A DNA stretch of 64,000 nt from contig JALNLA010000002.1 of the NCBI GenBank assembly GCA_023267975.1, positions 165,053 through 229,052 on the forward strand. The letters are read 5' to 3'. Made by a program: the position numbers and the translations under genes. The DNA is from Candidatus Terraquivivens ruidianensis (GTDB taxonomy: Archaea; Thermoproteota; Nitrososphaeria_A; Caldarchaeales; Wolframiiraptoraceae). Shown here one piece after another: positions 53,341 through 60,969 of this stretch (positions are counted from its first letter, which is position 1; each line of letters opens with the position of its first letter). The notes under the pieces are model-generated. The model did no database searches, was not told where the DNA came from, and saw only the letters and a program-made list of their open reading frames with translations.

Positions 53341-53769
53341 ATGACGCTACGGCCCTTACAAGTGAAGGTTGTAAGGATAGACGAACTCATCGAGCATGAG
53401 GAGATAGACCCCGTACACTTAGAGGAGTTGAAGGCAGAGATATTAAGCGACGGTTACCTCAGGAAGTCTTTGGCAGTGGATTATAAAACCATGGTAATCT
53501 TGGATGGACATCATCGCTACAATATACTGAAAGGTCTTGGGTGCAGCAAGGTTCCCGTGTCATTCTTCGATTACGATTCGCCACTGATAGCGGTGGAGCC
53601 GGGTCCGCTCGGTCTGTCCGTTTCTAAGGATATCGTGAGGAAGGCTGGCCTGAAAAGGAGAAAGCTACCCCCGAAGTCAAGCTATCATGTGGTCGTTACC
53701 GATTCTGGAAAGATGCACCTGTCAGAATTCGAGCTGGATGTCTACGCTCCCCTGGAAACGCTAAAGTAG
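53341..53769 (+). CDS. ParB/Srx-like protein, possible free-serine kinase (SerK-like)
   Basis: The conserved core IHEEID-type segment (ELIEHEEIDPVHLEELKAEI), DGYLRKSL and VILDGHHRYNILKGLGCSKV match the ParB N-domain family that includes ADP-dependent serine kinase SerK of Thermococcus. At 142 residues it is shorter than SerK, with a different C-terminal tail. A kinase role is inference; a DNA-binding ParB role is less likely because no HTH is present. Confidence 0.65.
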   Translation: MTLRPLQVKVVRIDELIEHEEIDPVHLEELKAEILSDGYLRKSLAVDYKTMVILDGHHRYNILKGLGCSKVPVSFFDYDSPLIAVEPGPLGLSVSKDIVRKAGLKRRKLPPKSSYHVVVTDSGKMHLSEFELDVYAPLETLK

Positions 53770-53807
53770 GGGATGTTCCTATAGCGCTGACGGGCTAGGA
53801 TAGAAGG

Positions 53808-53909
53808 GCGGGGGTTGCCAAGCCTGGTCAACGGCGCAGGGCTCAGATTCCTTCATGATGGGATACCCTGTCCCGTAGGGGTTCGTGGGTTCAAATCCCA
53901 CCCCCCGCA
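53808..53909 (+). tRNA. tRNA-Leu(CAG), with a 17-base intron
   Basis: Acceptor GCGGGGG/CCCCCGC with A73; D-stem GCC/GGC and GG in the loop; anticodon stem CAGGG/CCCTG; class II variable arm TCCCGTAGGGG; T-arm GTGGG-TTCAAAT-CCCAC. The anticodon CAG is read with U33 and A37; the intron is 53848-53864, at 37/38. A bulge-helix-bulge forms: helix CTCA/TGGG (one G-U), 3-base bulges GA|T and AT|A cut after the second base. Confidence 0.92.
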
Positions 53910-54007
53910 TCAATTTACTCTTAGACGCAGTACCCGTCTTCTGAGCCAAAAGAAACCGTGGCCTCCACGGAAAGACTATTATATCTTCAAAGTTATCAGT
54001 AAACTTT

Positions 54008-54679
54008 GTGTTTCACATCCCGACGCCCGAAGAACTATTGATCAGTTTTGTGCTGGTAGGCTGGGTACTGTTCGTCAGCCTCTTCCTGACCAAGAAAACT
54101 TACGAGGCATTCGTTGCACGGGGATGTACGCATCATGTCGCCGTTTATTACAACAGGAAAATCATACACATACTTACTGGCGGATTGGTTGCCATCCTCA
54201 TTCCCTTGCTATACAAAAGCTTCGTACCCGTAGGCGTTATGGTTCTTTTTCTGGCGATCGGCAACTATCTACCGCATAAACAGAATAGGTTGTTTTACTG
54301 GTATCAAGTCGAGGAAAACATGTACGAAGTCCACTTTATACTGATGTGGGGACTAGTAATGATGATTGGGTTCTTAATAAACAACGTATGGGTCGCCGTA
54401 GTCCCAATACTCTTCATGAGTTTTGGAGATGGTGTGACGGGTATCGTGAGGAACCTACTCTATCGAAAGAGGACTAAATCGTGGTGGGGAAACTTAGCTA
54501 TGTTCGTAATATGTGCGCCGATGGCGTACGCGGTGTTTAACTTAGCAGGCCTTATATCTGCAACCCTTTCAAGCATCGTTGAGAGGTTTGAGTTTGGTTT
54601 AATTGACGACAACATAACCGTACCTCTTGTCGGCTTTGTATCCCTGCTACTTCTCACAGGCCCTCTAAAAATCATATAA
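54008..54679 (+). CDS. Dolichol-kinase-like membrane protein (SEC59/CDP-diglyceride family)
   Basis: A membrane protein of 223 residues, about six helices, with YYNRKIIHILTGGLVAI near the N-terminus and FGDGVTGIVRNLLYRKRTKSWWGNLAMF in the second half, the CTP-dependent polyprenol kinase/phytol kinase signature. It may activate the lipid carrier of glycans for AglB. Frame starts with GTG at 54008, 98 bases after the tRNA gene. Exact lipid unknown. Confidence 0.82.
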   Translation: MFHIPTPEELLISFVLVGWVLFVSLFLTKKTYEAFVARGCTHHVAVYYNRKIIHILTGGLVAILIPLLYKSFVPVGVMVLFLAIGNYLPHKQNRLFYWYQVEENMYEVHFILMWGLVMMIGFLINNVWVAVVPILFMSFGDGVTGIVRNLLYRKRTKSWWGNLAMFVICAPMAYAVFNLAGLISATLSSIVERFEFGLIDDNITVPLVGFVSLLLLTGPLKII

Positions 54680-54738
54680 GTGCAAAAGACAACGCTTGAC
54701 ACTAAAATGCTCACGATTTGTGTAGACCAGCAATTTGG

Positions 54739-54789
54739 TCAGACTGCCCGTCGAGTATCATGAATCAACTCGGACGTTGCTCATCATTC
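54739..54789 (-). ncRNA. C/D-box guide sRNA
   Basis: Every element of an archaeal C/D sRNA is present at the standard spacing: box C ATGATGA (54781-54787), 12-base guide GCAACGTCCGAG, box D' TTGA, 3-base spacer TTC, box C' ATGATAC, 12-base guide TCGACGGGCAGT, box D CTGA (54739-54742). A palindromic TATA box at 54811-54820 is about 26 bases from the 5' end. The D guide can pair with the universal 16S decoding-region GCCCGUC segment; its fifth base from box D predicts 2'-O-methylation of the C near E. coli position 1402. D' and C' boxes differ by one or two bases from consensus, as is common. Confidence 0.82.
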
Positions 54790-54810
54790 CATACTATTTT
54801 TGATGGTGGA

Positions 54811-54820
54811 TTTATATAAA
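54811..54820 (-). promoter_or_regulatory. TATA box of the C/D sRNA
   Basis: TTTATATAAA is palindromic and has no protein gene at a fitting distance on the plus strand. On the minus strand it lies about 26 bases upstream of the sRNA 5' end (near 54789), the normal archaeal spacing. Confidence 0.6.
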
Positions 54821-54875
54821 CGTAGTAGCAATGTAAAAATAAAAATTTGGAAATTTTCAAGAGTGCTTTTTTTCT

Positions 54876-55352
54876 CTAAGGCTTCGTTATCATCGTCTTT
54901 GTCAAAGTCACGATCTCCGTTACTTTGGTGTTTTCCACGTCAACCTTTACTATCGCGCTCGCCGAATCTTTTCTTAACATTACGATAGCTCCTGTTGCCT
55001 TCATCGTGATGCTACCGTCCTCCTCTACTACGGCTTTCACTATCGGCCTTATGCCGATAACGCTATACCCATCGTTTAGTAGCCTCTGCACGTCTTCGTC
55101 ATTCTTGGCTATATTGAGCGCTTTGTCTTTAAAGCCCTCGCTGGCCTCGGCGAACCCAAAGCATCTTCCTCCAAGCATCATCTTATGCGGCAATCCATTC
55201 GGCATGATCTCTGAGTTTCCGTTGCTCAACGCTGGAAAGCCATTCTGATTTCCTTCCCCGTTGATAAACGGAGGCGTAGCGTTAACGGCGACAGAGTATA
55301 TTGCCATTATCGCAATCGCTACGGCGACTATGCTTAGCGACGCGATTATCAT
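54876..55352 (-). CDS. Exported PepSY-like protein
   Basis: A signal anchor or secretion helix (IIASLSIVAVAIAIMAIYSVAV) is followed by an Asn/Gly/Pro-rich stretch and a C-terminal domain. AKNDEDVQRLLNDGY, then VKAVVEEDGSITMKATGAIVML and SAIVKVDVENTKVTEIV resemble PepSY-like propeptide/inhibitor domains. It lies divergent from an ArsR gene. Function unknown; a secreted inhibitor or sensor is possible. Poly-T (54834-54847 on this strand) ends its transcript. Confidence 0.6.
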   Translation of the reverse strand: MIIASLSIVAVAIAIMAIYSVAVNATPPFINGEGNQNGFPALSNGNSEIMPNGLPHKMMLGGRCFGFAEASEGFKDKALNIAKNDEDVQRLLNDGYSVIGIRPIVKAVVEEDGSITMKATGAIVMLRKDSASAIVKVDVENTKVTEIVTLTKTMITKP

Positions 55353-55516
55353 CCTCTTACTATCCGTCTTTTTTCACCTCCATTTTCACCCAACCAACGG
55401 CCCATTTGAATTAAAGCGTTTTTCAAAATTAATTCCAATTCTTTTCCAAATTCAAAGATGGAGGCATACTTATAATCAAGATAATGTAGGCTTCAACCAA
55501 AGCTGGAGCCGCGTAA

Positions 55517-55819
55517 ATGTCCGACAGCACGCATCCCTTGAAGTACCTACTCGGCTGGTTAATTGCAGGCACGAAGGGCGGCCCGACGAGGGCAAAGATA
55601 CTCATAGCGCTGAAAGAGGCTCCGCAGAATGCGAACCAGCTGGCGAGCAGGCTCAATATGGACTACAGGACGATAAGACATCACCTTGAGGTCCTCGAAA
55701 GGAACAACTTAGTAGTGTCTACGGGAGAAGGTTACGGCACCACGTATTTCCTATCTCCGGTCATGGAGGAGAATTACGCCTTGTTCGAGGAAATTGTGAA
55801 GAAAATTTGGAAAAAGTAG
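55517..55819 (+). CDS. ArsR-type winged-helix regulator
   Basis: A 100-residue HTH: GGPTRAKILIALKEAP, then NANQLASRLNMDYRTIRHHLEVLERNNLV, typical of ArsR/MarR-type archaeal regulators, and a short C-terminal helix. TATA (ACTTATAATC near 55466) lies upstream. It probably controls the adjoining membrane protein gene and the divergent secreted protein gene. No metal-binding Cys/His cluster is visible. Confidence 0.82.
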   Translation: MSDSTHPLKYLLGWLIAGTKGGPTRAKILIALKEAPQNANQLASRLNMDYRTIRHHLEVLERNNLVVSTGEGYGTTYFLSPVMEENYALFEEIVKKIWKK

Positions 55820-55830
55820 AAAAGGGGGTG

Positions 55831-56289
55831 ATGCGAACGAGTAACAAAATGAGCCAGAGGTCAAATGCTTGGCTGTTGTTCATACTCTTACCGATTCTTG
55901 TGGTAGCGGTAATGTTGGTTGCGACGTGGGCCGCATCTACGTTCTGGTACTTCCAGCTTGCATGGCGTCCTAGATTTCATTTGTACGTCATCCCAGGAGA
56001 CGTAGAGTTTTTCTACATAGCGAAGACTGTTGTCTCAACGGTCAACATAGCCCTTCTAATCTTCTTACTGATAGTGTACGCTGACATATACAGAAAAACT
56101 AAGTCTGAGTTCACCGTCGGACTGATAATATTTTCAGTAATCCTATTCCTGTACGCTCTTACCTCTAACCCTATGATGATGTGGGCCTTCGGATTTAGGC
56201 CATTCGGTCTAGGACCGTTTGCATTGTTGCCCGACCTATTCACGTTTGCGGCACTCGTCGTTCTGTTATATCTCAGCATCAGATACTAA
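55831..56289 (+). CDS. Four-helix membrane protein of unknown function
   Basis: Helices near residues 14-40, 56-80, 90-110 and 125-150 (AWLLFILLPILVVAVMLVAT; VVSTVNIALLIFLLIVYAD; FTVGLIIFSVILFLYALT; LPDLFTFAALVVLLYLSI). Two external aromatic and Met-rich segments (NPMMMWAFGFRPFG) could bind a metal or heme, but nothing is certain. ATG 55831 follows GGGGG; the long frame's TTG (55807) overlaps the ArsR stop. Expected to be in one operon with the regulator. Confidence 0.6.
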   Translation: MRTSNKMSQRSNAWLLFILLPILVVAVMLVATWAASTFWYFQLAWRPRFHLYVIPGDVEFFYIAKTVVSTVNIALLIFLLIVYADIYRKTKSEFTVGLIIFSVILFLYALTSNPMMMWAFGFRPFGLGPFALLPDLFTFAALVVLLYLSIRY

Positions 56290-56348
56290 TAAGGCATCCT
56301 TAAGTTAAGATTATATGCTGTACTGGTTCTTTCCGATTCAATATGGAA

Positions 56349-57416
56349 CTACAATTTAGTTAACCCGAGCATTTGTATTATACCCATGAGTTCTTCAATG
56401 AGTTCATTAACTTTTATAACTTCCCTTATATTCCAGAAAACAAGTTTGTCGGAAAGCATCTTTAGTGTCGATGCCTCTTTCCTAATCTTTTCCAATTCCT
56501 CTTCATTTGCAACCGCAACTACTTTCTGGACTGTGGAGTCTTGGGAAGCCCTCATTAAATTGAGTAACAGCGAGTCAATACTGCCCTTCATATGAACCTC
56601 GAATACGTACCTCAGCTCGCCTAGGTTGCCTATCTTCGCCAGCCAAACAACGTCCACCCTTGCTCCGGCAGCCAATGTAACCTCCCTTAATGCGTCGAAG
56701 CCTAGTCCCCTTCCAATATTCAACAACATGTTGATAATATCGTCATGTTCAAACGGTTCCTCAACTACCTGCCTACTCTCCTCTTCAGCAATAGTAAGAA
56801 CATAATACAGGAAGTAATCGACATCCAATAAGTCTGGATTTAGAAGTTTTTTTGGATCTTTTAGTAGACTTGCCACCTCTTTGAGGACTCCAATTATTGA
56901 TGAGTATTCTCTTCCTGTTAGTCTGCTTACCCCAAATGTTGCAGCCTGAGTTAATCCAAGTTTCAATAATGCCTCCTTAACCCTCCTATTCCATATGCAG
57001 TACTCCCTTGGATTAAAGTATGTCAGCATCTCCGTTATCATTGCCACACCTACTCCCTTGACATTTCTACGAAACTCATCGAACCTTTCGGCTAAATTGC
57101 GGTCAGAATAGAGCAATTCATTCAAGTAATGCCTGAGCTTATCTAATCCACCAGACCCTTTTATCCAATAATCTACGAGGTACTCCTTTCTAGTCCACCA
57201 TATGAAGGCGTATAGATTGTTGGCGAGGGTGAGGAGTCCGCTTTCATCCAACCTATCCAAGTTCTCCCTATCAAGTATCCTCTTGACCTCAGCCTCGTGT
57301 CTCCTCCTCTCTTCCTCAAATCTTAATCCATCGTCTCTGCTCCTAAAATCGAGATAGCCCGTCTTGAACTTTAAGACATTTTCCGTAAAATCTCGCGACA
57401 AAATCATATGAGACAC
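56349..57416 (-). CDS. Candidate PD-(D/E)xK nuclease with an HhH-like N-domain
   Basis: No named family fits. The C-terminal domain (about 225-345) has GLGFDALREVTLAAGARVDVVW, then YVFEVHMKGSIDSLLLNLMRA and KVVAVANEEELEKI, the spaced Asp and Glu-x-His of a restriction-like fold. The middle (about 115-145) VKGVGVAMITEMLTYFNPRE reads like a helix-hairpin-helix or DNA-glycosylase-type segment. It stands alone between unrelated genes with a more A/T-rich codon look than neighbours; a defence or repair nuclease, perhaps acquired, is inferred. Confidence 0.55.
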   Translation of the reverse strand: MSHMILSRDFTENVLKFKTGYLDFRSRDDGLRFEEERRRHEAEVKRILDRENLDRLDESGLLTLANNLYAFIWWTRKEYLVDYWIKGSGGLDKLRHYLNELLYSDRNLAERFDEFRRNVKGVGVAMITEMLTYFNPREYCIWNRRVKEALLKLGLTQAATFGVSRLTGREYSSIIGVLKEVASLLKDPKKLLNPDLLDVDYFLYYVLTIAEEESRQVVEEPFEHDDIINMLLNIGRGLGFDALREVTLAAGARVDVVWLAKIGNLGELRYVFEVHMKGSIDSLLLNLMRASQDSTVQKVVAVANEEELEKIRKEASTLKMLSDKLVFWNIREVIKVNELIEELMGIIQMLGLTKL

Positions 57417-57715
57417 GCATACATTCGATGCCGCAATTCTATAAAAGATTTTGGCGCAGAGATTAAAATATTAAGGGAGTAGGTGTAGTTAATGACAATC
57501 ATGCTATAATCAAGAGCATCTGGTAGTGAAATGAGGAAGGAACTTCGCCCTAATCGATTCATTAAGTACTGATTGGTGCTCGTTCTTAGAGTATATAGAG
57601 TCATTAGTTACGCTCGGTGGGAAAAAAATTTTTCACGCATCGCAACTAATTCTTCGGCGAAAGGACGGCGCGTTTTAAAATTATATATCGCATCCGTTCT
57701 TTTTTTTGAGCAAAA
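57417..57715 (+). other. Intergenic stretch of about 300 bases with only promoter signals
   Basis: No supported gene. The TTATATAT element near 57682-57690 is the likely promoter of the acyl-CoA synthetase gene, giving a leaderless mRNA. An A/T-rich inverted repeat (GTGGGAAAAA/TTTTTCAC around 57619-57638) lies in the middle. I see no tRNA, C/D-box or repeat structure here. Confidence 0.5.
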
Positions 57716-59350
57716 ATGGAGCGACCTTGGTATAAGTTCTATCCCGAAGGCGTACCCAGATCTATAGCGTATCCAGAAATACCGCTGCATGGTTTGCTGG
57801 AGCGCTCCGCGTCGGCCTATCCAGAAAGGTGTGCGGTCGTGTCAGGCGAGAGCGGCTACAGATTAACGTACCGTGAGCTGAATAACTTGGCGTCCTGCTT
57901 CGCAAACGCTCTGATCAGCATGGGCGTTGCCAAAGGCGATAGGGCCGCCCTCTTCCTGCCCAACATACCACAGTTCCTGATAGCGTACTATGGTGTGCTC
58001 AAGGCCGGCTGCGTAGTAACCACCATAAGCCCGCTGGCACGCGAGAGCACGCTTCTCTTTCAGCTTAACGACTCAGAGGCCGAGACCTTGGTCGTTCACG
58101 AGTTCTTGATTCCCGCCTTCCTTAAGGTTGCATCCTCTACGGCAGTCAAGAGGGTCTTCGTGACGAACGGTGTTGCGGGCAGGCCTTCCCAGCTACCTCA
58201 AGGAAGCTTCTACGACTTTGATGCTGCCCTCTCGAGATATCCCCCAGAATCACCAAAATTTGAGATAGACTCGAAGAGGGACCTCGCCTGCCTTCAGTAC
58301 ACTGGAGGAACGACGGGCACGCCTAAGGGAGCGATGCTCACGCACTTCAACATGGTGTCGGACGCCATCGCATTCTCCACTTGGATAAAGTGTAGGCTTG
58401 CCGAAGAAGTTTTCCTAACGGCGTTACCGCTTTCCCATATATTCGGAATGACGACGTCGATGAATGCGCCGATCTATGCCGCGGGGACTATCGTTCTGCT
58501 TCAAAAGTTTGACGTGAAAGCTGTCTTAGATACCATTCAGAAGTACGGCATAACGGTTTTCTGCGGCGTACCCACGATGTACGCGCTGATAGTCGCCTCA
58601 CCAGAAGTGCAGTCGTATAATCTCAGGTCGATAAAATGCTGCATATCGGGTGGCTCGCCCCTTCCTCCTGAGGTTCAGAGAAAATTCATCCAGCTTACGG
58701 GCGGCGTGCTCGTGGAGGGGTACGGCCTGACCGAGTGCTCGCCGGGAACGCATACCAACCCCGTCGACCCTAGCATGAAGACCGTCAAGATAGGCTCCAT
58801 CGGCTTACCTTGGCCTGACGTGGATGCGAGGATAGTTGACCTCGAGACCGGGAGTAAGACGTTACCTCCCGGAGAGATAGGCGAGCTCGTTATAAAGGGA
58901 CCGCAAGTCATGTTGGGTTATTGGAAGAGGCCCGATGAGACTAAAAATGTGCTAAGGGACGGCTGGTTATACACGGGTGACGTAGCCAAAATGGACGAGG
59001 ATGGTTACTTCTACATCGTCGACAGGAAGAAGGACCTCATCAAACACAAAGGCTACTCTGTATACCCGAGGGAGGTCGAGGACGTCATATACGAACATCC
59101 AGCCGTGAAGCTTTGCGCTGTCGTTGGTAAGCCGGACCCGATTGCAGGCGAGGTGCCGAAAGCATTCGTCGTCCTAAAGGATGGAGCTGACCTGACAGCG
59201 GATGAGCTTATCAGCTTCCTGAAGGAGAGGCTGGAGCCGTACAAGTTGGTGAAGGAGGTAGAGTTCAGGAAAGAATTACCGCTCACACCAGCGGGTAAGG
59301 TTCATAGAAGACTTTTGAGAGAGGAGGAGCTTAGCAGGTCACCGAAGTGA
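57716..59350 (+). CDS. AMP-forming acyl-CoA synthetase
   Basis: ANL superfamily ligase of 544 residues. AMP motif: QYTGGTTGTPKGAMLTH; then EGYGLTECSPGT and GWLYTGDVAKMDEDGYFYIVDRKKD; C-terminal lysine in LPLTPAGKVHRRLL. It links fatty or aryl acids to CoA; chain type cannot be told. It precedes the racemase gene by about 40 bases in the same direction, so it could belong to the same catabolic unit. Confidence 0.93.
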   Translation: MERPWYKFYPEGVPRSIAYPEIPLHGLLERSASAYPERCAVVSGESGYRLTYRELNNLASCFANALISMGVAKGDRAALFLPNIPQFLIAYYGVLKAGCVVTTISPLARESTLLFQLNDSEAETLVVHEFLIPAFLKVASSTAVKRVFVTNGVAGRPSQLPQGSFYDFDAALSRYPPESPKFEIDSKRDLACLQYTGGTTGTPKGAMLTHFNMVSDAIAFSTWIKCRLAEEVFLTALPLSHIFGMTTSMNAPIYAAGTIVLLQKFDVKAVLDTIQKYGITVFCGVPTMYALIVASPEVQSYNLRSIKCCISGGSPLPPEVQRKFIQLTGGVLVEGYGLTECSPGTHTNPVDPSMKTVKIGSIGLPWPDVDARIVDLETGSKTLPPGEIGELVIKGPQVMLGYWKRPDETKNVLRDGWLYTGDVAKMDEDGYFYIVDRKKDLIKHKGYSVYPREVEDVIYEHPAVKLCAVVGKPDPIAGEVPKAFVVLKDGADLTADELISFLKERLEPYKLVKEVEFRKELPLTPAGKVHRRLLREEELSRSPK

Positions 59351-59391
59351 CGTTCCAAAAATTTAAATATGGTTTCTAAATCATGTTTTTT

Positions 59392-60120
59392 ATGCTGAAA
59401 ATTTTATGGATTAATCCCGTAGGAACAGCCTCATTTGATGAGCATATGCTCGGGATACTCAAGGATATCGGGAGACCCGACGTCGAGCCCTTCGTTACCC
59501 ACCTCGAAAAGGGACCGGACCATCTGGAGTACCACTACTATGAGCATCTTGTGGCGGATGAACTTCTTAGAGTTATAAGAAAAGCTGAATCGGACGGTTT
59601 TGATGCTGCGGTTATAGGATGCTTTTACGACCCGAGCCTGAGGGAGGCCAGGGAGATAGTTTCCATACCCATCGTGGCACCGGCTGAGGCCTGCTTGCAC
59701 GTCGCCTCCACTCTTGGACATAAGTTTTCCATCATAGTAGGAAGACGAAAGTGGATACCGAAGATGGAGGGGAATGTCTGGCTTTACGGCCTAGAGAGGA
59801 AGCTGGCATCCTTTAGAGAATTGGGTTTTAGCGTAAGAAGGATGATGAAAGAGCCGGAAAAATTGAAGGAGGCGATAATCGAGCAGGCCGAGAAGGCCGT
59901 AAGGGAGGATGGTGCAGAGGTCATAATATTGGGATGCACAGCGGAGTCAGGCTTCATGAAGGAGCTCAACCGTAGGCTTGGCGTCCCAGTTCTGGACCCA
60001 GTAGTGACCGCATGGAAGTATGCTGAGATGCTAGCGGATCTCTACAAGAAGTTCGGCGTAACCCACAGCAAACTATACGGATACGAGCCGCCGCCTACAG
60101 ACGAAGGTTGGCTAAAATAA
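59392..60120 (+). CDS. Asp/Glu/hydantoin racemase family protein (copy 1)
   Basis: Racemase-fold: ILWINPVGT start, DAAVIGCFYDPSLREAREIV (first catalytic Cys), and VIILGCTAESGF (second Cys). TTTAAATA at 59362-59369 puts the transcript start near 59391, so ATG 59392 is used, not the ATG at 59383. Convergent with a second racemase-family gene, with which it shares the double GC motif plan. It could racemise a hydantoin or amino acid. Confidence 0.85.
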   Translation: MLKILWINPVGTASFDEHMLGILKDIGRPDVEPFVTHLEKGPDHLEYHYYEHLVADELLRVIRKAESDGFDAAVIGCFYDPSLREAREIVSIPIVAPAEACLHVASTLGHKFSIIVGRRKWIPKMEGNVWLYGLERKLASFRELGFSVRRMMKEPEKLKEAIIEQAEKAVREDGAEVIILGCTAESGFMKELNRRLGVPVLDPVVTAWKYAEMLADLYKKFGVTHSKLYGYEPPPTDEGWLK

Positions 60121-60141
60121 GGTTTGGGAGGTCAAGCGATC

Positions 60142-60894
60142 TCAGAGCTTCTCGAGTAACAACTCCGAAATTCCTGGAAACTTCCTTAACTTCGATGGCG
60201 GTTTTGGGTAGGCCTTATTGCTGTGAACCAGTCTAAGCTCTGCCATGATTTTGGCGAGCTTAATCGATACGGGTACTGGGTCTATGACGGGGATGCCGAT
60301 GACTTCCTGAACGTCTCTCGCCATTCCTACCATACCGGTGCATCCTAGGATTATCACGTCGGCGCCATCCTTTTCCACCGCAATCCTTGACTCATCGGCT
60401 AACCTTTTTTTAACCAGCTCCCTTTTCGTATCCAGCTCGAGCACCGGTACCTCCACAGACCTTACCGAGGCGAGGTTTTGTATAAAGCCGTATTCTCTAG
60501 CTTTTCTCCAGAAAAGCGGGACTACGTTCTCTAGGATTGTAACCACCGAAAACCTATCACCGAGCATAGAGGCCATCGCCATCGTGGCCTGACACGGACC
60601 AACCACGGGTATCCTTACGATTTCCTTTGCCGCATTGAGGGCTATGTCTCCCATACAATCCAAGAATACCGCATCAAAGCCGTTAGCCTCGGCCTCCTTA
60701 ACTTTCTCCAGCACCCAAGGCGACGCCATCCTGTCATCAAATTCTGACTCGATTGACGCTGGCCCTCGCTCTAGGCTGACTATGCTCACCTCAAGACTTT
60801 CATCTCGAATCTGCTCGATCTCCCTTCGTGTAACCTCTTCCAGCGCGGGGTTCTTTAGTATAGGAAGAACTACTAACACTCTTATTTTTCGCAT
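60142..60894 (-). CDS. Asp/Glu/hydantoin racemase family protein (copy 2)
   Basis: Paralogue of the convergent gene: DAVFLDCMGDIALNAAKEIV (first Cys) and VIILGCTGMVGMARDVQEV (second Cys), HyuE-like. A TATA-like stretch near 60918 places its start at the ATG, so the message is probably leaderless. The two copies are about 20 bases apart at their ends but not near-identical. The divergence suggests different substrates or roles. Confidence 0.83.
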   Translation of the reverse strand: MRKIRVLVVLPILKNPALEEVTRREIEQIRDESLEVSIVSLERGPASIESEFDDRMASPWVLEKVKEAEANGFDAVFLDCMGDIALNAAKEIVRIPVVGPCQATMAMASMLGDRFSVVTILENVVPLFWRKAREYGFIQNLASVRSVEVPVLELDTKRELVKKRLADESRIAVEKDGADVIILGCTGMVGMARDVQEVIGIPVIDPVPVSIKLAKIMAELRLVHSNKAYPKPPSKLRKFPGISELLLEKL

Positions 60895-60969
60895 ACGAGT
60901 ACAAATAAAAAGTATAATATAAAATTTCTAAAAATAAGGGCGTTAGGTTTTCAACGAGTAGTTCTTGTT

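Noticed and set aside
53815-54279. A 154-residue open frame starting inside the tRNA-Leu gene
   Set aside because: It covers the tRNA and is out of frame with the well-supported dolichol-kinase-like gene; no recognisable domain.
54811-54830. Plus-strand promoter at the strong TATA box
   Set aside because: No plus-strand gene follows at the right distance; the minus-strand C/D sRNA explains it.
57619-57638. A/T-rich inverted repeat as a terminator
   Set aside because: Archaeal termination uses T-runs; there is no upstream gene pointing at it on the plus strand and the T-run is short.
57404-57767. Short frames in the gap between the nuclease and acyl-CoA synthetase genes
   Set aside because: No ribosome site, no domain, and they overlap the acyl-CoA synthetase promoter and start on the wrong strand or frame.
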